The translations under genes and the position numbers were made by a program. Below the pieces are notes generated by a model. The model did not search any database, had not been told where the DNA came from, and saw only the letters and a program-made list of their open reading frames with translations. Positions 58,717 to 64,000 of a stretch of 64,000 nucleotides of DNA are shown here, piece after piece. The stretch comes from Urophycis tenuis (lineage: Eukaryota; Chordata; Actinopteri; Gadiformes; Phycidae). The DNA lies in the NCBI GenBank assembly GCA_036785325.1, contig JAXIVH010000109.1:159501-223500 (forward strand). Reading direction: 5' to 3'. The first letter of the stretch is position 1, and every line of letters starts with the position of its first letter.

Positions 58717-59767
58717 CTACGTCACGTGTAGAATGTGATGTAGCATTACAATGCTCACAAACCTGTAATGTATGATTACAACGAGGATTATAATCACAAG
58801 CAGACAGCAAGCCAACAGTATCCGATGCACCAAGATAGTTAAATAACAGTTGGGGTCTAGAATCAGACAATCAACGATGCATCATCATGAATCTGTTGAA
58901 CTCATCATATTCTCTCTATATTCTGTGCCATTACATTCACATTCAGAAGGTCATGTGTAAATCAATATTTAAAATATAATCTTCAATCTGTTCTCAGTAT
59001 TACATGTCACATACAACATTCACATGTGATGAACTTATGTCCATTGGCATCTGAATTAAACAATTGGCAACTAAACTGGAAGTAGGATGTAAAATGTATT
59101 AACCTGTTTTGTCCAGCTGAGTTCCATTTCCAAACTCAACTTCCCCACATGCTGCCAGGGCACAGTAGTAAGTCAAGTCAAACACAATGATGAATGTGAA
59201 AATGAACTAAGATATATTTGGGGGTGATTTGAAATGAGTTTTCCTCATGACATAGAAAAAACAATTGAAAATTATATCACATACCTTTGACAGATAAAAA
59301 TATACCGTTGCGCCACATATTATTTAAACCTTCTTGACAGAAATAGTTTGCTTCATCACGTTTTGTAATGTGTCTGATTTGAAGATCAAAGCCTAAAACC
59401 CCTTTGGCCATTGTGAAACTTGTATCAAATGGGGGATACATTTTCGTTAATTCACCCATTTTTGCAGCGACGGTTTGAGGAACAAATCCAACAGATTGCT
59501 TATACCAGTATGCGTTCTTTGTTCCAGGTTGTTCAATTTGACAATGTAGAGTAACATTATTTCCAAGTTCTGCTGTTTTCACAGTCAACAAAGGAGGAAC
59601 CTCTTGGGTCTCAATTAGCACTGAAAAATTATGTTAGAATATCAACAATGAACAAATGGTCTGAAAAACCTAGTAAGTATTGTACAATATATATGATTTA
59701 ACCAAAAGAGGAAATTCTACTCACATGCTCCTCTCAGAATTATCACAGCCAACAATCCTGCTAACAT
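58717..59767 (-). CDS. nitr: NITR copy C, V domain plus altered membrane exon
   Basis: The signal exon is 59725-59767 (MLAGLLAVIILRGA). The V exon is 59285-59620, fully open (LHC, AYWYKQSVGFVPQTV, DEANYFC, NGIFLSVKG). The I exon is a remnant as in copy B. The membrane exon starts at 58856 (acceptor TCTAG) and reads LTILVHRILLACCLLVIIIL. A His-Arg pair replaces Leu-Gly of copies A and B. The normal donor AAAG-GTAC is lost. Reading through ends at TAG 58717-58719 after a 17-residue tail, with all phases in frame (172 residues). A short receptor with a basic membrane residue and no ITIM is the activating-type NITR layout, so function cannot be excluded. It may equally be a decaying gene. Confidence 0.55.
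59104..59175 (-). pseudogene. I-exon remnant of NITR copy C
   Basis: The same truncation as copy B: TAGTAAGTC is joined to AAGTCAAACACAATGATG. The rest reads YYCALAACGEVEFGNGT up to a donor. Confidence 0.83.
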
Positions 59768-61402
59768 TGTTGTGCTTTGGTGCTGAACTTGTGCTGCACT
59801 CTCTGAAAAACTGACTGTAACGACTACTATTTTCATACCGTAAATCAACTGTGATTGGCTGGAACTCAGAGACGCTACTGAGCCAAGCCAATCATTCACT
59901 TCGTTTTCAGTGTTGTGCATCTAAACTGATTACTGAACCAATGGTTAAATGTGTTATAATATTTCATCTATAGGACACACATTAAATGCTGGTATCAATA
60001 TATGTTTCTCTGAACGCATGATAACTATGATCATAAGTTTTCTCATATTTTGAATAAATGTGATAAACCAATGAATCCAGAATCACCCCATTCCCTTGCT
60101 TTCCTGTTAAAACTAAACTAAAATTCTATGCATTTACACTGTTCTACAAAAAGCCACACATACACGCATGTGGTTTTGTTGTGAGATAGGGCTGTGGCTG
60201 GCCATGTCATTTTGTAGAGACACCACCAAAACACGTTAGAATTACTGGCGTTATCAAAAGGATGTGTTGCTATTGTTCTTCAGAGACAAGTAATGAAAGT
60301 GACATTGTTGACATTGAAGTTAGTAGAATTTGAATGACAATGTCCCACAATGCAAAGATTAAGAGGTCTATTTGGGAACAGCAATACCTGAAAGTTTCAA
60401 AGTTAGGAAACCACAAATGAGAAATGTATGTGGGGCTGTCCATGTCTCTGTTTCCACACACTACCATGTCAATCATAAGCAGATCTGTTTGTTGAGCACA
60501 AATGAATTAGGACTGAATTAGGAATGAAATACTTTAGGATTGAAAAACATTGTCATGTTTCATTAACATTTATTGGTTTATTTTGTGCAAAATACTGTAT
60601 TAAATGTGTTTTACACACAAGTTTCACAAATACAATGCATGCGCTCTTGAATAGCAATGACACACACAATGACATTGAACAGACTCTGGACTTGTTTCTA
60701 GAAATGAACGTTTATAGAGGGATGTTGTTGAGAGTTTAGTGTTCAGAGTTCATGTGAACCCTGCATAACCCTACCATCATGCTTTTATTTCTTGTATGTC
60801 TTGGCACTTTAATCGCTCTTTGTAATTTGGCACTTTGATCGCTCATTGTTACTTGGCACTTAGTCAGACATGTTGTATACTAGAAATGGTTAATCTAGCA
60901 ATTGAAATGCTTGAAACTTGTTCTGGTCACTTTCTTACTGTATTAGCAGCAGTGAAATGTTCCACCTTCTTATGACAAATGTACTCTTTGTTAGTCGCTT
61001 TGGATAAAAGCGTCAGCCAAATGCACTAAATGTAAATGTAAATGTTGCATGTTGTGAGTGGGTGGCTTTGTAGAAGTTGGGGAGGTGGGCGGGGGTCTAT
61101 CAACATGCCTCTTGTCAAAAGTCACACTGGTCTCTGCTGTGTGTTTGTGTGTGTGTCTGTGTGTGTGAGACTTTGGAAAAGAGGCCAGAGAGGAAGTTTA
61201 CAACAACGCTGTGGAGAAGAGGGAGTGGACCTCCTCTGCCATCTACGACCCTGAGCAACACAAGGTCGCTCAGGAGCAAGATGGACTCCAACTCTGACCC
61301 CCATGCTTCCAGTACCATGGGTCCAGTGTCACGCTGTTCACCAAGACTTGGTTACAGGTGTGTTGGATGATGGGTAGTGCGCAATTTGTTGGTTGATGGC
61401 AG

Positions 61403-61477
<75 letters not shown>

Positions 61478-61525
61478 AAATCAACACAACACCATGGTCA
61501 CAAGTTCTTTGTCCATTCCAAGACG
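59768..61525. repeat. Upstream flank of NITR unit C
   Basis: 59768-61040 matches 46210-47490 closely, including the SINE-like block at 60750-61045. 61040-61500 matches the 3' flank of unit A at 20850-21150 (GTTGCATGTTGTGAGTG, GTGTGTTGGATGATGGGTAG). This suggests another unit begins here. Confidence 0.65.
61408..61475. repeat. (TG)n microsatellite
   Basis: About 33 TG units. Confidence 0.95.
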
Positions 61526-61960
61526 CAGTGGTGGGCCGTCAGGGCCAGCAAGGCCTTCTCTGCTGGCCTAATATAAATCATGATCATAATTTGATAAAAG
61601 TTCATGTAATTTGGAATTTACTTTCCCTAAATATATGAAAATATTATTCCTATTGTCTTGTTTGTGTTGTTTTTAGGTTAGAGTTTTTATCCAATCAGAA
61701 TTCAGCTAGCTTGCGTTGCCAGGCTGTATGAAATCTGCCTGAGGCCTTCAGAATCAACATTGCGGGCGTCTGTGCAATGTAAGTGAACGGGTACATACAG
61801 TTGATAGACTGTTGCGATAGCCAATCAGATCAAGAGTTGTTGACAGTAGGCCTTTTTGGCCTCACGTTGAACGTGACATGTACGCGTCCTGTGATTGGAC
61901 GCTGCTGCCCAACCTGCCGCCCACTAACGGCAGCGCCACCATCCCCCAGGACCTGCAGGC
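61526..61960 (+). mobile_element. Possible DNA-transposon end fragment
   Basis: It begins CAGTGGTGGGCCGTCAGGGC at the point where NITR-flank similarity stops (CATTCCAAGACG). No right end or protein motif was identified. Confidence 0.35.
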
Positions 61961-62580
61961 ATACTGCCACACCGTGTAGTGTCGCATTTAATTTAACTTA
62001 TTTTAACCTAATCTTGTCTAGGTAGATCTATGTATTGTTTATTGACTATAGTCAGGCTCTTATTGCAATAATCTATCCCTGTTTTGATCCTAGGGAATGA
62101 AGGACCCACTGGCAGACCACAACTTAGATCTCAAAAACGGTCTTTTAATGAGCGTCACAAAAAAGGGCAAAAACAGTCTCGTAGTCTGATCACAGGCAAA
62201 GGTAAAAAAAAACAGGCAGGCAGAATACTTAACGCTGGAAAGGCACTGGCAAAAACACTGGCACGATCTGGCAGAGAATGCTGGGCAAACAGGGCTTAAA
62301 TACATGACTAGCTGGTTAGTGAAACAGGAAACAGGTGTGTAAGTGAGATGGTGGGAAGGCGAACAAAGGAGGGGGTGGAGCTACAGGCACATGGCTAAAT
62401 CAAAACAAAAACAAACGTAACGATATCGCCACATGGCCAAAACGAAAACAAAAGCAAGTGTTTAATATGAAAAAAACAAACTCATGCAGCAGAGTTACTA
62501 ACAATCCCCTGTACTGCTGGTCACTGTGAATTTCTCCTAAGGGGGATTAATAAAGGAATATCTTATCTTATCTTATCTTA
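61960..62580 (+). mobile_element. LINE 3' tail split by an insertion
   Basis: ATGTATTGTTTATTGACTAT and CAGGCTCTTATTGCA match 27960-28010. Then, after about 435 bp of foreign sequence (about 62075-62508), CCCCTGTACTGCTGGTCACT and GGGGGATTAATAAAGGAATA match 28015-28070, ending in TTATC repeats. The insert has no domain-bearing frame. Confidence 0.7.
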
Positions 62581-62993
62581 GTGGCAGAGCTTCTATCAGC
62601 ACCAGGAACCGGGGGCACCAGCCACTAACAGTGCATCAACTTTTCGACTATCCTTGCGAGGTAACCTTAGGCTATAAGCCTCCAAGGGAACCTACAGTCC
62701 AAGTGGTGGTGAAGATCGGGTGTATGTCCATTGTGGGTCATGGGCTGGCCTGCCTGTCACCCTCGCCCTCTTCTTGGTCTTTTATACCGGGCTTCTTGGA
62801 AACGTGAATGGGTTTCAAAAAGGGGACACCAATGTTAATAAGCTGGAATGTCTCGTCAGTAAACATCATCACCATCCTGATAATCACAATCATCACAACC
62901 ATCATTTTATCACTTACCGCAAGTTGAAGGGACACGACTCTGGAGAGCCTCCACCGATGAGACCTGCTGGGCCAACTCAGGTCCTCCGTCATC

Positions 62994-63831
62994 ATGCCAG
63001 ACGGTCAGGTCGTGTCTGAGCTGGAAGACTCCAGGCTGCAGATCACCCTGCTCGTCCACTTCATGTCTCCCGTCCCTGCTGTCTCAGATTACGTGCTCTC
63101 CGAACTCTCCCAGCCCCACGCATCAGCTTTTGTGGACAACATCGCCTGGGTTCCCGCCACCGGCCCAAGTCCTCCCTGCTCCACGCCCCGCAGAGAGTCC
63201 ACCTGGGCTGAAGTAGTGGCTCGGAAGAGACGCTCCCCTCCAAGTCTCTCCACCCGTCGCTCCCCTCTTAGCGTCTCCAACCGGTTCTCGCCCTTGGCCG
63301 ACCATGAGCCCCCTTCCAGTGGCGGTGGTGCACCTGGGGCTGCCTCGGCGCCTTAGGTCGCCACCTCGCAGGTTTCCCCGGGATCTCAGCCCTCTGCTGC
63401 TTCGGCACCAGTGCCGGTGGGTCGCTCAGTCTCTGTCTTGCTGCCGTCTGGGGGTGCTGTGCCGGCTCGGCCGCCCGTTGATCGGCGTGGTTCCCCCGCT
63501 CGGCTGGCGAGAAACCCCCACCTGGGCCTCCTGCGGGAGGCAGTGTGGCAATGCTCGGGGGTTGGCAGCGCAGGTGGCCAGGTGGTGGCGGGAGTGGCGC
63601 CGTTAGGCCGAGCGGCTCCCCAATGCCCCCCTCCCTCGTCCACCATTGTACTTGGAAGTTCCATTGTGAAAAACGTCAGGGTTAGGGCAGGACGCACCAA
63701 CTTTTACCCAGGTGCCTGAGTGTCAAACATCTTGGAACGCCTCCCTGACACTCTGCAGCGCCACCCAGAGTGTACAAAAATTATTGTGCACGTTGGTTCC
63801 AATGACACTAGGAAGCAACAGTCTGAGGTCC
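62994..63831 (+). pseudogene. L2/CR1-like LINE ORF1 fragment
   Basis: RRESTWAEVVARKRRSP and VSNRFSPLADHEPP are typical of fish L2-type ORF1. In other frames TIVLGSSIVKNVRVRAGRTN, LERLPDTLQRHPE and KIIVHVGSNDTRKQQSEVL show the SGNH-esterase-like part (GSS.. and GSND). A TGA at 63717-63719 and frame changes mark it as dead. It is broken at 63832 by Kolobok K4. Confidence 0.7.
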
Positions 63832-63835
63832 TTAA

Positions 63836-64000
63836 AGATCCCATGCCACACCTATTTCATTCATTTTTTTTATAATCCTTGATGTCCTTTGATTGAGTTT
63901 GTAACATTATTTGTGTTGGAAATGTCTTGGATAGCTTATTTCAAGCTATTCTAGCATCACTGAAAAGCCTCGTAGAAAAGACGACTGCTTTTCTCATGAA
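63836..64000. mobile_element. Kolobok copy K4, left end
   Basis: After TTAA (63832-63835), AGATCCCATGCCACACCTAT and the next 160 bases match K3 from 7636 with few changes. It runs off the window. Confidence 0.8.

Noticed and set aside
1..64000. CRISPR array, bacterial operon or prophage
   Set aside because: No regularly spaced repeats, ribosome-binding sites or prokaryotic genes. The intron-containing genes show a eukaryotic genome.

Overview
This window looks like teleost fish genomic DNA. Genes are split by GT-AG introns, are sparse, and lie among many DNA transposons, LINEs, tRNA-derived SINEs and long (GT)n, (TA)n and (AGT)n tracts. The host genes recognisable are novel immune-type receptors (NITRs), an Ig-superfamily receptor family of bony fish. 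All lie on the minus strand in tandem. No bacterial or organellar genes are present.

NITR cluster. Five copies can be read at different stages of life. Copy D (1-1129) is a frameshifted pseudogene cut by the window edge. Copy A (21726-23649) is complete: signal peptide, V domain, I domain, transmembrane segment, and a tail with two ITIM-type tyrosine motifs. Copy E (39115-40581) keeps its signal exon and ITIM tail but has lost both Ig exons and the transmembrane exon. Copy B (44156-46209) has lost most of its I exon but stays in frame as a one-V-domain ITIM receptor. Copy C (58465-59767) shares B's I-exon deletion, has lost both tail tyrosines, and carries a His-Arg pair inside the predicted membrane helix. 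Duplicated non-coding blocks flank the genes. Older or partial blocks lie at 13.2-13.6 kb, 19.3-20.6 kb and 55.6-56.95 kb.

Mobile DNA. Most of the remainder is nested insertions, many datable by target-site duplications (TSDs) or paralogous empty sites. At 29.7-38.9 kb an RLE-type LINE is interrupted by a solo LTR and then by a 4.1-kb Kolobok-type (TTAA, THAP) transposon. At 47.5-55.4 kb an L2-like LINE fragment hosts a Harbinger-like element (itself split by a retroelement tail), a second Kolobok copy and a MITE. At 15.96-19.25 kb a deleted Gypsy element carries a hAT in its primer-binding region. Two further Kolobok copies begin at 7636 and 63836.

Most notable non-NITR system. The Kolobok elements carry two tail-to-tail genes: a THAP transposase, and a cysteine-rich protein resembling the intracellular C-terminal (ballast) domain of the P2X7 receptor. 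Three copies support this layout and every copy is defective.

All assignments come from reading the sequence by eye. No database search or expression data were available.
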